64,000 nucleotides of DNA from Crystallibacter permensis (GCF_025960875.1 NZ_JAODLR010000005.1:186001-250000), one strand, 5' to 3'. Counted from the first letter of the stretch, positions 26,620-35,615 are shown. Notes: generated by a model from the letters alone, not told the origin. Translations and numbers: made by a program.

Positions 26620-27828
26620 TTAGCCCAGGTCCTTGCCTCGGCAGGCCATGACGGCGGCGGCGGCCATGACCCGTACTCCTACGCCAATGGCATGCTCATC
26701 CGGCGTGTAGTCGCCGCGGTGCAGGTCGAACGTCTCTCCGCCCTTCGTCCGCGTTCCCAGCCGCATCATGGCGCCGGGAATCTCCTGCGTCATCCAGGCG
26801 AAATCCTCGCCGCCCATGGACTGCGGGGTCAGCATGACGGAACCCGGTCCGAGCTCCGACCGCGCGGCGGCCTCGATCAAGCCGGTTTCCCGCTCGGTGT
26901 TGATCACTGGAGGCACCCCGCGAATGTGCTCAAGCTTCACTTCCACGCCGAACGGCGCGGCCACCTGCCTGACCACCTCATCGAGCAACTCCCCCGCGGC
27001 GTGCCAGGCCTCGCCGTCGAGGCAGCGCATGGTGCCGGCCATGAACCCGTGCGAGGGAATGGCGTTCGGCGCGGCGCCGGCGCGGATCTGGCCCCAGACA
27101 ACGGACACGGCGCTGCGCACGTCGATCCGGCGGCTCAGCACCGCCGGAACGTTGACGGCAATCTCGGCCAGGGCAAAGACCAGGTCCTCGGTCAGATGCG
27201 GCCGCGAGGTGTGCCCGCCGCGGCCGGATAGCTCGATCCGGATGGTGTCCGAGGCCGAGGTGATGGCGCCGATCCGGGTGCCCACCTGGCCTACGTCAAC
27301 CCGGGGGTCGCAATGCAGCGCGAGGATCCGGGGCACATCCGCCAGGACGCCCTGTTCAATCACGGCCAACGCACCGCCGGGCATGGTCTCCTCGGCCGGT
27401 TGGAAGATGACGCGCACCCGGCCGCCGAGCTCACCCTCCATTTCAAGCTTGCACAGCACCAGTGCCACGCCGAGCATGACCGTGGTGTGGATGTCGTGGC
27501 CGCACGCGTGGCTGATGCCCTTATTAACCGAGGCGTATTCCAGCCCGGTCTCCTCCATGATCGGCAGCGCATCGATGTCGGCACGCAGGCCGATGGCCAG
27601 CGGCCCCTCGCCGATGTCCACGTACAGCCCGGTACCTTCGAGCGGCACGGGCTCGAGCCCCGCCTCCCGCAGCCGGGCAATGAGGTTGGCCGTCGTACGG
27701 AACTCCTTGTGGGACAACTCCGGATGCTGGTGCAGATCCCGACGGAACTGCCGCAACCCGTCCACGAACGGGGCCGTCCACACACCTATGCGGGGAATGC
27801 TGTCCGAAGTCTCTGAAATAGTCTGCAC
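26620..27828 (-). CDS. M20-family amidohydrolase (metallopeptidase)
   Basis: Probable dinuclear-metal amidohydrolase of the M20D type (hippurate hydrolase/IAA-amino acid hydrolase/AbgB-like), 402 aa; the substrate is unknown. Metal-binding motifs: ISHACGHDIHTTVMLG (His/Asp) and QPAEETMPGGALAVIEQG (Glu-Glu), plus the dimerisation domain segment RIELSGRGGHTSRPH. The GTG at 27828 is preferred because TAGAGT lies 6 nt upstream with no Shine-Dalgarno sequence (leaderless pattern); a TTG at 27834 in the same frame falls inside that spacing. A comparable amidohydrolase gene lies near the sdh and salvage genes in mycobacteria. Confidence 0.9.
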   Translation of the reverse strand: MQTISETSDSIPRIGVWTAPFVDGLRQFRRDLHQHPELSHKEFRTTANLIARLREAGLEPVPLEGTGLYVDIGEGPLAIGLRADIDALPIMEETGLEYASVNKGISHACGHDIHTTVMLGVALVLCKLEMEGELGGRVRVIFQPAEETMPGGALAVIEQGVLADVPRILALHCDPRVDVGQVGTRIGAITSASDTIRIELSGRGGHTSRPHLTEDLVFALAEIAVNVPAVLSRRIDVRSAVSVVWGQIRAGAAPNAIPSHGFMAGTMRCLDGEAWHAAGELLDEVVRQVAAPFGVEVKLEHIRGVPPVINTERETGLIEAAARSELGPGSVMLTPQSMGGEDFAWMTQEIPGAMMRLGTRTKGGETFDLHRGDYTPDEHAIGVGVRVMAAAAVMACRGKDLG

Positions 27829-27903
27829 AGACAAACTCTACCCAGTTGCCGCCGGAAGGGGCGTGTTCAACGTACCCGCGTTAAGCGGACCCCACGGCCG
27901 AGC

Positions 27904-29052
27904 TCAGAGGACGTCGATGTCGCCGCTGGCGCGGAGGGATTCGACGGCCTTCTTGACCTGCTGGGCGTGTTCCTTGGTGGTGATCAGCAGCGCGTCCGGG
28001 GTGTCCACCACAACGACGTCGTCAATACCGATCAGCGCGATCACACGCTTGGTATCGGAGACCACCATCCCGGTCGCGTTCTCCGCATACACGCGCGCGC
28101 CCTCGCCGAGCACGGTCAGGTTGTTCGTCTCCGACGCGGCATTCAGCCGGCCGATCGCGGCGAAATCCCCCACATCGTCCCAGGAGAAGTCGCCCGGAAT
28201 CATCGCCACATCCCCGGCCGCGGCCGCCGGCTCGGCCACCGCGTAATCGATCGCGGTCTTCGCCAGCCCGGGCCACACCCGGCGCACCACTTCGCGGCGC
28301 TTGGACGTGTCCCACGCGGCGGCGATCTCCATCAGCCCGGCGTAGAGCAGCGGCTCGTTCGTCTCCAGGTGCTTGAGCAACAGCTCCACCGGGGCCACGA
28401 ACATGCCCGCGTTCCACGAATACCCGCCCTCGGCCAGGTACGCCTGCGCGGTCTCGGCGTCGGGCTTCTCCACGAACTCCGTCACCCCGAGCGCGTTCGG
28501 CGCCGCCCCGATGCCCAGGTTCCCGTTGGTGCGGATATACCCGAACCCGGTCGAGGGGTGCGTGGGCGTGATCCCGATCGTGACGATGTAGCCTTCGGCC
28601 GCGGTATGGATCGCCTCGCGCACCGCGTCCTGGAACTTCTCCACCGGGTTGATCACCTGGTCCGCAGCGAAGGAACCCATGATGATCCGCGGATCCCGGT
28701 GGTACAGGATCGCCGCGGCCAGACCGATCGCCGCCGCGGAGTCCTTCGGCTCGGGCTCGAGCACCAGGTTGTTCTTCGTCAGCTCCGGCAGCTGCGCCAG
28801 CACCGCCTTGCGGTGCGCGGTGCCGGTGACCACCATGGTCCGGTCCCCGCACAACGGCTCCAGGCGAGAATACGTCGCCCGGATCAGCGTGCTCCCGGAC
28901 CCGGTCAAATCATGCAGGAACTTCGGCGCCGCCGCCCGCGAGAGCGGCCACAACCGGGTCCCCACCCCGCCAGCCGGAATAACACCGTAAAAACGGCCCA
29001 GCACATCGTCTTCGTTGGCCGGGTCATTGCCCAGCGGCTTATCAGTAGTCAT
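27904..29052 (-). CDS. manC: Mannose-1-phosphate guanylyltransferase
   Basis: Makes GDP-mannose from mannose-1-phosphate and GTP for cell-envelope glycans and glycolipids; 382 aa. The nucleotidyltransferase motif is YGVIPAGGVGTRLWPLSR, followed by the FVEKPD segment (VTEFVEKPDAETAQAYL) and WNAGMFV. It lacks the C-terminal isomerase domain of bifunctional ManC/AlgA proteins. The ATG at 29052 has no Shine-Dalgarno sequence; TACCTT ends 7 nt upstream, a leaderless pattern. It is divergent from sdhCDAB. Confidence 0.92.
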   Translation of the reverse strand: MTTDKPLGNDPANEDDVLGRFYGVIPAGGVGTRLWPLSRAAAPKFLHDLTGSGSTLIRATYSRLEPLCGDRTMVVTGTAHRKAVLAQLPELTKNNLVLEPEPKDSAAAIGLAAAILYHRDPRIIMGSFAADQVINPVEKFQDAVREAIHTAAEGYIVTIGITPTHPSTGFGYIRTNGNLGIGAAPNALGVTEFVEKPDAETAQAYLAEGGYSWNAGMFVAPVELLLKHLETNEPLLYAGLMEIAAAWDTSKRREVVRRVWPGLAKTAIDYAVAEPAAAAGDVAMIPGDFSWDDVGDFAAIGRLNAASETNNLTVLGEGARVYAENATGMVVSDTKRVIALIGIDDVVVVDTPDALLITTKEHAQQVKKAVESLRASGDIDVL

Positions 29053-29271
29053 CAGTTCAAAGGTAGACCAGTCCGGCGCCGGGTGTACTCATCCTGTGGA
29101 TGGATCCGGCAGACTCCCCTGTCAAGGGCCGTCCGCTCCGTGAACGCGAGGTCCGGTCGTTGCAGTCACTTTGTGAGGCCCGGAATAGGGCACGTTTTAA
29201 TGGCCTAAATGGCTGAATTTGCCCCTATTTCACGCGGATCCGGCGTTCGTGACAGCACCGCTGTTAAAAAG

Positions 29272-29283
29272 CTCACATGTGAG
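29272..29283. promoter_or_regulatory. 12-bp palindrome upstream of the sdh promoter
   Basis: CTCACATGTGAG is a perfect palindrome ending 10 bp before the sdh -35 hexamer, a typical place for an activator or repressor. The regulator is unknown; the half-sites are those of CRP boxes but in the reverse order, so a CRP site is not claimed. Confidence 0.4.
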
Positions 29284-29293
29284 TGTCTTCAAA

Positions 29294-29322
29294 TTGAATA
29301 AGCCCTGAGCGAAGCCTAGATT
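29294..29322 (+). promoter_or_regulatory. Promoter of sdhCDAB
   Basis: -35 TTGAAT (29294-29299), exactly 17 bp, -10 TAGATT (29317-29322). Transcription should begin near 29329, giving a leader of ~80 nt before the sdhC GTG. It lies in the 355-bp manC–sdhC divergent region, which has no gene. Confidence 0.75.
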
Positions 29323-29334
29323 AGTCTTGAACGA

Positions 29335-29375
29335 AGAGCGCTCTCGCATGGCGTAACTCTGCGTGGAAACCACGC
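29335..29375 (+). other. Structured leader of sdhC mRNA
   Basis: Two self-complementary elements lie in the predicted 5' leader: the 10-bp palindrome AGAGCGCTCT (29335-29344), and the hairpin GCGTGG-AAA-CCACGC (29361-29375). The second ends 18 nt before the GGGAGGT ribosome-binding site. Whether they regulate is unknown. Confidence 0.4.
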
Positions 29376-29407
29376 TAGCGCCCTTGCGATGCAGGGAGGT
29401 TAATTCA

Positions 29408-29791
29408 GTGTCGAAGACACCAGCAGGGACCCTCTACCGCGGCCGAGAAGGCATGTGGTCATGGGTAGGACACCGCGTCACCGGCGTCGCAATTTTTTTC
29501 TTCCTCTTAGTACACGTACTGGACACCGCGCTGGTACGCGTATCGCCGGAGGCATACAACGTCGTTATAGCCACGTATAAGAACCCGTTCATGGCACTTC
29601 TGGAAGCAGGGCTCGTAGCAGCCATCGTCTTCCACGCCTTTAACGGTCTGCGTGTCATCCTCGTGGACTTCTGGAAGAAGGGCCCGAAGTACCAGGCACA
29701 GCTGCTGTGGGGCGTTGTCGGACTGTGGGTTCTCGTCATGGTTCCGTTCCTGATCCGTCACCTAACGCTTGCATTCACCGGGGGTCACTAA
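29408..29791 (+). CDS. sdhC: Succinate dehydrogenase cytochrome b556 subunit SdhC
   Basis: Membrane anchor and haem-b/quinone-binding subunit of complex II, 127 aa with three helices. The family motif GMWSWVGHRVTGVAIFFFLL is followed by LVHVLDTALV, whose His is a likely haem ligand. The GTG at 29408 is decided by GGGAGGT (29394-29400) 7 nt upstream; a longer frame from 29363 is unsupported. Codon 34 is the rare TTA. First gene of sdhCDAB; sdhD begins 2 bp after the stop. Confidence 0.94.
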   Translation: MSKTPAGTLYRGREGMWSWVGHRVTGVAIFFFLLVHVLDTALVRVSPEAYNVVIATYKNPFMALLEAGLVAAIVFHAFNGLRVILVDFWKKGPKYQAQLLWGVVGLWVLVMVPFLIRHLTLAFTGGH

Positions 29792-29793
29792 TC

Positions 29794-30264
29794 ATGGCAG
29801 TTTCATCTGAAATCCAGGCTCCGCGCTCCGGTCGCGTTGCACCGAAGTACACCCGCCATGGCAGCTCCCGCGGCAACTTCGAAATGCTCGCATGGCTCTT
29901 CATGCGCGTTTCGGGCCTCGTCCTGGTTGTCCTGATCTTCGGCCACCTGTTTGTGAACCTCATGGTCGGCGAGGGCGTGCACGCCATCGACTTCGGCTTC
30001 GTGGCCGGCAAGTGGGCCGACCCGTTCTGGCAGATCTGGGATCTGGCGATGCTGTGGCTGGCCATGCTGCACGGCACCAACGGTGTGCGCACCATCATCA
30101 ACGACTACGCGGACAAGGACGGCACGCGCTTCTGGCTCAAGACCGTGCTGTACGCGGCCACGGCTGTCATCATTGTGCTCGGCACCCTGGTGATCTTCAC
30201 CTTCAATCCGTGCCCGCCAAACGCCGCTGCTGAACTGCTGCCTTCCTTCTGCCCCGCACCGTAG
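29794..30264 (+). CDS. sdhD: Succinate dehydrogenase membrane anchor SdhD
   Basis: Second membrane anchor of complex II, 156 aa, three helices (MRVSGLVLVVLIFGHLFVNL; IWDLAMLWLAMLHGTNGVR; VLYAATAVIIVLGTLVIF). His residues in the first two helices suit haem binding, and HGTNGVRTIINDYADK is the family signature. ATG at 29794 has GGGGGT 8 nt upstream inside the sdhC end. A 135-bp gap separates it from sdhA. Confidence 0.93.
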   Translation: MAVSSEIQAPRSGRVAPKYTRHGSSRGNFEMLAWLFMRVSGLVLVVLIFGHLFVNLMVGEGVHAIDFGFVAGKWADPFWQIWDLAMLWLAMLHGTNGVRTIINDYADKDGTRFWLKTVLYAATAVIIVLGTLVIFTFNPCPPNAAAELLPSFCPAP

Positions 30265-30399
30265 TCCGGTGCCCGGCCGCGCAGGAAACGCGGCCGGCAG
30301 ATCATCAAGCAGAACGCCGCGGGCCCTGCCGTCGGGGCAGCACCTGAGGCAGCATCAGCCCGTGAAGAACATTTGGTTTCAACAGAAAGAGCATCTGGT

Positions 30400-32187
30400 A
30401 TGCAGGTCCATAAGTACGACGTCGTTATTGTCGGTGCCGGTGGCGCCGGTATGCGCGCCGCCATTGAATCAGGCCAGCGCGCACGAACAGCAGTACTGAC
30501 CAAGCTTTACCCCACCCGTTCCCACACCGGTGCGGCACAGGGCGGCATGTGCGCCGCCCTGGCGAACGTGGAAGAAGACAACTGGGAATGGCACACCTTT
30601 GACACGGTCAAGGGCGGCGACTACCTGGTAGACCAGGACGCCGCCGAGGTCATGGCGAAGGAAGCCATCGACGCTGTGCTGGACCTGGAAAAGATGGGCC
30701 TGCCCTTCAACCGCACGCCCGAAGGCAAGATCGACCAGCGCCGCTTCGGCGGGCACACCCGCGACCACGGCAAGTCCCCCGTCCGCCGCGCCTGCTACGC
30801 CGCCGACCGTACCGGTCACATGATCCTGCAGACCCTGTACCAAAACTGCGTCAAGCACAACGTTGAGTTCTACAACGAGTACTACGTGCTCGATCTGCTC
30901 ATCGTTGAGGAAGATGCAACGCGCGAGGACGGCAGCGCTTACAAGCAGAAGCGGGTTGCCGGCGTCGTTAGCTACGACCTTGCCAGCGGCGAGATCCACG
31001 TTTTCCAGGGCAAGTCCGTTGTGTTCGCCTCCGGCGGCGTGGGCAAGGTCTTCAAGACCACCTCGAACGCGCACACCCTGACCGGCGACGGCATGGGCAT
31101 CGCGTTCCGCCGCGGCATCCCCCTGGAAGACATGGAGTTCTTCCAGTTCCACCCGACCGGCCTCGCCGGCCTGGGCATCCTGCTTTCTGAAGCTGCCCGT
31201 GGTGAAGGTGCGATCCTGCGTAACTCCGACGGCGAACGCTTCATGGAGCGCTATGCGCCGACCATTAAGGACCTCGCTCCGCGTGACATCGTGGCCCGTT
31301 CCATGGCCAACGAAGTCCGCGAAGGACGCGGCTGCGGCCCGAACAAGGACTACGTCCTCCTGGACCTGACGCACCTGGAGCCGGCGCACATCGACGCCAA
31401 GCTCCCGGACATCACCGAGTTCGCCCGCACCTACCTGGGTGTGGAACCGTACACGGATCCGGTGCCGGTCTTCCCGACCGCGCACTACGCCATGGGCGGC
31501 ATCCCCACCAACATCAAGGCCGAGGTGCTGCAGGACAACGACACCGTTGTTCCGGGCCTCTACGCCGCCGGTGAGGTTGCCTGCGTTTCGGTCCACGGCT
31601 CCAACCGTCTGGGCACCAACTCGCTGCTGGACATCAACGTCTTCGGCAAGCGCGCCGGTATTGCCGCCGCCGAGTACGCCAAGACCGCCGAGTACGTCGA
31701 GGTTCCGGAAGACGCCGACCAGTTCACCATCGATCTGATCGAACAGGTCCGCTCCGCCAACGGCACCGAACGCGTGGCCCAGCTGCGCAAGGAACTGCAG
31801 GACACCATGGACGCCAACGTCCAGGTCTTCCGCAGCGAGCAGACCCTGAACGAGACGCTGAATGTGATCGCTTCCCTGCGCGAGCGTTACAAGAACATCG
31901 GCATCCAGGACCGCGGCCGCCGCTTCAACCTGGACCTGCTCGAAGCCGTGGAACTGGGCTTCCTGCTGGACATGGCCCAGGTCATGACCGTTGCCGCCCT
32001 ACACCGCGAGGAGTCGCGCGGCGGCCACTTCCGGGAAGACTTCCCGGACCGCGATGACGAAAAGTTCATGAAGCACTCCATGGCATACAAGGATGACTTG
32101 GCTACGTCCGAGTCCGTCGCCGGTATCCGTCTGGAAACGAAGCCGGTTATTTTCACGCGCTACGAACCGATGGTGAGGAAGTACTAA
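30400..32187 (+). CDS. sdhA: Succinate dehydrogenase flavoprotein SdhA
   Basis: Catalytic subunit of complex II: oxidises succinate to fumarate with covalently bound FAD; 595 aa. The dinucleotide motif is VVIVGAGGAGMRAAIE. The covalent flavin His is expected at His42 in PTRSHTGAAQGGM. The active-site region FFQFHPTGLAG and later HYAMGGIPTN and SVHGSNRLGTNSLLD are present. The ATG at 30400 is chosen with AAAGAG upstream; a GTG-type frame start at 30373 gives extra residues outside the family norm. It overlaps sdhB by one base (TAATG). Confidence 0.97.
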   Translation: MQVHKYDVVIVGAGGAGMRAAIESGQRARTAVLTKLYPTRSHTGAAQGGMCAALANVEEDNWEWHTFDTVKGGDYLVDQDAAEVMAKEAIDAVLDLEKMGLPFNRTPEGKIDQRRFGGHTRDHGKSPVRRACYAADRTGHMILQTLYQNCVKHNVEFYNEYYVLDLLIVEEDATREDGSAYKQKRVAGVVSYDLASGEIHVFQGKSVVFASGGVGKVFKTTSNAHTLTGDGMGIAFRRGIPLEDMEFFQFHPTGLAGLGILLSEAARGEGAILRNSDGERFMERYAPTIKDLAPRDIVARSMANEVREGRGCGPNKDYVLLDLTHLEPAHIDAKLPDITEFARTYLGVEPYTDPVPVFPTAHYAMGGIPTNIKAEVLQDNDTVVPGLYAAGEVACVSVHGSNRLGTNSLLDINVFGKRAGIAAAEYAKTAEYVEVPEDADQFTIDLIEQVRSANGTERVAQLRKELQDTMDANVQVFRSEQTLNETLNVIASLRERYKNIGIQDRGRRFNLDLLEAVELGFLLDMAQVMTVAALHREESRGGHFREDFPDRDDEKFMKHSMAYKDDLATSESVAGIRLETKPVIFTRYEPMVRKY

Positions 32188-32969
32188 TGACCGCTGAAAC
32201 TGTGGAACCTGCATCCAAGGTTGAACTGGCCCCGGGGGTCGGCGGCGGCGGGGAAATCCCGAGCTTCGACATCACCCTGAAGGTCCGCCGGTACAACCCG
32301 GAGGTTTCGGAAGAAGCCCACTGGGACGACTTCAAGCTGACCATGTACGGCACGGACCGTGTGCTGGACGCGCTGCACAAGGCGAAGTGGGAGCACGACG
32401 GCTCGGTTTCGTTCCGCCGTTCCTGCGCCCACGGCGTCTGCGGCTCGGATGCCATGCGCATCAACGGCCGCAACCGTCTGGCCTGCAAGACGCTGCTGAA
32501 GGACCTGGACACGTCCAAACCCATCCTCGTCGAGCCCATCAAGGGCCTGCCGGTGGAGAAGGACCTGATCGTGGACATGGAGCCGTTCTTCCAGTCCTAC
32601 CGCGAGATCATGCCCTTCCTGATCAACTCCGGGCACGAGCCGACGCGGGAGCGCCTGCAGTCCGCCGAGGACCGCGAGCGTTTCGACGACACCACCAAGT
32701 GCATCCTGTGCGCTGCGTGCACCTCGTCCTGCCCGGTCTTCTGGACCGACGGCCAGTACTTCGGCCCGGCCGCCATTGTCAACGCACACCGCTTCATCTT
32801 CGACTCGCGCGATGATGCCGGCGACATGCGTCTGGAGATCCTCAACGACAAGGAAGGCGTGTGGCGCTGCCGCACCGTCTTCAACTGCACCGAGGCCTGC
32901 CCCCGCGGCATCCAGGTGACGAAGGCGATCTCCGAGGTCAAGAACGCTGTGCTGAACCGCAAGATCTGA
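32187..32969 (+). CDS. sdhB: Succinate dehydrogenase iron-sulfur subunit SdhB
   Basis: Electron-transfer subunit of complex II, 260 aa. The [2Fe-2S] ligands lie in RRSCAHGVCGSDAMRING and RLAC (Cys80, Cys85, Asp88 in the third position as in E. coli, Cys100). The [4Fe-4S] motif is CILCAACTSSCPVF and the [3Fe-4S] region CRTVFNCTEACPRGI. A ~22-residue N-terminal extension precedes the core. The start overlaps the sdhA stop by 1 bp. A strong terminator follows. Confidence 0.97.
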   Translation: MTAETVEPASKVELAPGVGGGGEIPSFDITLKVRRYNPEVSEEAHWDDFKLTMYGTDRVLDALHKAKWEHDGSVSFRRSCAHGVCGSDAMRINGRNRLACKTLLKDLDTSKPILVEPIKGLPVEKDLIVDMEPFFQSYREIMPFLINSGHEPTRERLQSAEDRERFDDTTKCILCAACTSSCPVFWTDGQYFGPAAIVNAHRFIFDSRDDAGDMRLEILNDKEGVWRCRTVFNCTEACPRGIQVTKAISEVKNAVLNRKI

Positions 32970-33018
32970 TCCGTCCCGGCTTGCCGGGTCTGCCAGGTCC
33001 TTACGACCTGCCAGCATA

Positions 33019-33055
33019 CGTAAGGTGCCGATTCGTCAGGAATCGGCACCTTACG
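33019..33055 (+). terminator. Rho-independent terminator of sdhCDAB
   Basis: A 16-bp perfect stem (33019-33034 paired with 33040-33055) with a 5-nt loop GTCAG, followed directly by CTTTT. It begins 50 bp after sdhB. Confidence 0.92.
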
Positions 33056-33104
33056 CTTTTAACCATCCGCCCGCATTCCGGCTTTACGGCCAGACAGGAG
33101 CAGC

Positions 33105-33884
33105 ATGACCACGTTCGAGAAAGTGAGCTTCCCCGGGGTTGACGGCACCACGCTGGCCGGGGTCCTGGATATTCCCGACGGCGAAGTGCGGGCCTGGGCG
33201 CTGTTCTGCCACGGCTTCACACTCGGCAAGAACAGCGCGGCCGCGGCCCGGATCTCCAAAGCGCTGGCCCGGCACGGCATCGGCGTGCTGCGCTACGATG
33301 CCGCGGGCCTGGGCGGTTCCACCGGCGACTGGTCGGCGGCAACGTTCTCCACGAAGATGGCGGATATCGGCAGTGCGGCGGCATTCATGCGCGGCAGCGG
33401 GCGCCGGATCTCGCTGCTCATCGGCCACTCCCTCGGTGGGGCGGCGGTGCTGGGTGCCGTCGGCAGCCTCGACGAGGTCAAGGCCGTGGCCACCGTGGCC
33501 GCCCCGTTCCGGCCGGACCATGTGATGCACCTTTTCGACGAAGAGATTGACGACGTCGAACGCACCGGCTCGGCCGAAATTACCTTAGGCGGCAAACGGC
33601 TCGAAATCCGCCGGCAACTCGTGGAAGATCTGCGCCGAACCGATCTCACCGGCTGCATCAGCAACCTGGACCGGCCGCTGCTGGTCATGCACTCCCCCAC
33701 TGACAACACCGTGGGTGTGGAGAACGCCGGAGAGATCTTCGCGGCAGCCAAGCACCCCAAGTCATTCATCTCGCTCGAAGGCAGCAACCACATGCTCACC
33801 GACCGGGATCAAACGGACCGCGCCGGCCTCCTGATCGCCGCCTGGGCCAACCAGTACCTGGATACCGAAGACCCGCTGAGCTGA
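33105..33884 (+). CDS. Alpha/beta hydrolase
   Basis: Cytoplasmic serine hydrolase of 259 aa, substrate unknown. Nucleophile elbow LLIGHSLGGAA gives Ser109; Asp200 (MHSPTDNTVG) and His229 (GSNHML) complete a plausible triad; the oxyanion region is FCHGFTLGKNS. It resembles the hydrolase half of the two-domain 'alpha/beta hydrolase–OsmC' proteins, but no OsmC domain is present. ATG at 33105 follows AGGAG. Codon 161 is the rare TTA. It is convergent with the YihY gene. Confidence 0.87.
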   Translation: MTTFEKVSFPGVDGTTLAGVLDIPDGEVRAWALFCHGFTLGKNSAAAARISKALARHGIGVLRYDAAGLGGSTGDWSAATFSTKMADIGSAAAFMRGSGRRISLLIGHSLGGAAVLGAVGSLDEVKAVATVAAPFRPDHVMHLFDEEIDDVERTGSAEITLGGKRLEIRRQLVEDLRRTDLTGCISNLDRPLLVMHSPTDNTVGVENAGEIFAAAKHPKSFISLEGSNHMLTDRDQTDRAGLLIAAWANQYLDTEDPLS

Positions 33885-33902
33885 CCCGGCTCGGTTGCCG
33901 GC

Positions 33903-35042
33903 TCAGGGAAGGCTTGCGCCGCCGAGCGCGGGGTCGAGACTTCCGTCCTGCTTCAGCCGGGCGCGCCGGCGCAGCGACAGGAAGCCGCGCGTCCGGCCGC
34001 CGGCCTGTTCGCGCGCGTGCAGGTCCGCCTTGCCGATGGCACCCCACGCCGTCGCAATCAGATATATCTGGCTAAGGAAGTAGAACCAGACAAACAGGCC
34101 AAGGATCACGGCGAACGGCGCCAGCAACGGGTTGTTCCCCACCGTGCCCAGCAGGTCGGAGGCGAAGTACCGCAGCACGGTGCTGCCGAGCCCGGCGATC
34201 AGCGCCGCCTGGAACATGATGCTGCGCGGCATGCGGATGCCGGAAGCGATCCGGAACAGCACCACGGCGGCCGCCATGTCCAGCAGCAGCATGACCAGCA
34301 CCGCGGTGATCTTGGTCAGCGGAACCACTGCCCCGCCGTCGAAATGGAGCAGGTCGATGATCAGGTCCAGCGCGGTGTTGGCGATGCCGGCCACAGCTGA
34401 GGTCAGCATCAGCGCCACTCCCAGTAACAGCAGCGTGCCAATGTCCTTGAGCTTGATCAGAACCGGGTTCCCCGGCAGCCGAGTGAGCCCGAAGACCCCG
34501 CGCATCCCTTCGCGCAGCCCCGCAATCCAGCCCAGGGAAGTCAGGACCATGGCGGCTGTAGAAATGATCAGAGAGACGCCGAACGCCCCGCCCTGGGAGA
34601 AGAGCTGTTCCGGCGTGGCTAAGCCGCCCTCACCGATCAGGCCGGGAGTGGAATCGATAACCACTTCCACCACGGCCTGCTGCAGGTCGCGGTTTCCGGA
34701 GGCGATGAGGCCGAAGATGGAGAATCCGGCCACCAGCATCGCTGCCACGGAGAAGAACATGTTGTAGGCGCTGCCAGCGGCCATCAGCGGCCCGTGGCGC
34801 ATGCTGTAGAGCATCCAGACGCGCATCACCCGCCGGGCCTGGGCTTTGGCAAGCAGGTACTGCACGGCGGCCAGCAGGGTCTTGCCCGAGAAGCCTTGGC
34901 GGCGGGCCCGGACGTAGGCGCGCCGCTTTTCCAGCTCGGCGACCTTCAGCTTCTGCCGTTCGAGCGGGTGCGGTGTTTCGGATTTACTCCCGCTGCTGCC
35001 CGTCGCCTTGCGCGCTGCCCTCTGCGCCGATTTCTGTCCCAA
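33903..35042 (-). CDS. YihY/BrkB-family membrane protein
   Basis: Polytopic inner-membrane protein, 379 aa, with ~6 helices in residues ~95-335; the family was once called ribonuclease BN but its role is unsettled. The core begins YSMRHGPLMAAGSAYNMFFSV, a typical YihY opening, and WFYFLSQIYLIATAWGAIGK lies near the end. The N terminus (~70 aa) is basic and the tail is Arg-rich. The TTG start at 35042 overlaps the end of the upstream 2H ligase gene by 59 bp. No better start lies downstream before the core, so the overlap seems real. Mycobacteria have a YihY gene next to trpS. Confidence 0.85.
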   Translation of the reverse strand: MGQKSAQRAARKATGSSGSKSETPHPLERQKLKVAELEKRRAYVRARRQGFSGKTLLAAVQYLLAKAQARRVMRVWMLYSMRHGPLMAAGSAYNMFFSVAAMLVAGFSIFGLIASGNRDLQQAVVEVVIDSTPGLIGEGGLATPEQLFSQGGAFGVSLIISTAAMVLTSLGWIAGLREGMRGVFGLTRLPGNPVLIKLKDIGTLLLLGVALMLTSAVAGIANTALDLIIDLLHFDGGAVVPLTKITAVLVMLLLDMAAAVVLFRIASGIRMPRSIMFQAALIAGLGSTVLRYFASDLLGTVGNNPLLAPFAVILGLFVWFYFLSQIYLIATAWGAIGKADLHAREQAGGRTRGFLSLRRRARLKQDGSLDPALGGASLP

Positions 35043-35613
35043 AGCTCAGCTCTTCCCGCAGTATCCAGACACCTGACGAATCGTGCTCGTACAGGCCCAT
35101 GCTACTAACGGTGAAGGAAGCGTCATAGTCTGCAAGCTTGTTTTCGGCCGCATCCATGCCGGCGTCGCTGACATCGTGGGCCACGGTGATGTGCGGGTGG
35201 AAGTCGAATTCCAGTTCCCGGGCCAACGGGCCCGCCTGCAGCTTCCGGTGCAGTGCAACGATCTCATCGAAGCCCTCGGCAATGTTGAGGTAGACCACCG
35301 GCGATACCGGGCGGAAGCTGCCGGTGCCGCGCAGGGCCACGGTGAAGGGCTGCTGGCTGCGGGCAATCCGGCGGACGTGCTCGGTAGTCTCGGCCCAGTC
35401 CGCTACCGGCGTCGTCGTCACCAGTGTGACGTGCGGCGGGATGACGGCGGCCATCGGGTCGCCGAAGGAGGCACGCCAGCCTTCAAGGTCGCCGGCCAGC
35501 GGCTCCGGAATACCAATAACGACGCCGGCGCAGCCCACCTCAGGCAGGGCAGCCTGAAGGACGCCGCCGTCGGGAGTGACGCCGGGGTCCACCTGCAGCC
35601 GGTGCTGGCACAT
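34984..35613 (-). CDS. 2H phosphoesterase (2'-5' RNA ligase family)
   Basis: Small soluble protein, 209 aa, with the two H-x-T/S motifs of the 2H superfamily: His61-Val-Thr63 (IPPHVTLV) and His141-Ile-Thr143 (FHPHITVA), each at the end of a beta strand. Members act on 2',5' or cyclic phosphodiester bonds; the physiological substrate is unknown. The ATG at 35613 lies 2 bp after the trpS stop without its own clear Shine-Dalgarno sequence, so it should depend on trpS translation. Confidence 0.85.
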   Translation of the reverse strand: MCQHRLQVDPGVTPDGGVLQAALPEVGCAGVVIGIPEPLAGDLEGWRASFGDPMAAVIPPHVTLVTTTPVADWAETTEHVRRIARSQQPFTVALRGTGSFRPVSPVVYLNIAEGFDEIVALHRKLQAGPLARELEFDFHPHITVAHDVSDAGMDAAENKLADYDASFTVSSMGLYEHDSSGVWILREELSFGTEIGAEGSAQGDGQQRE

Positions 35614-35615
35614 TG

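Noticed and set aside
29272-29283. CTCACATGTGAG as a CRP operator for sdh
   Set aside because: CRP sites are TGTGA-N6-TCACA; here TCACA precedes TGTGA with no spacer, so the half-sites are in the wrong order.
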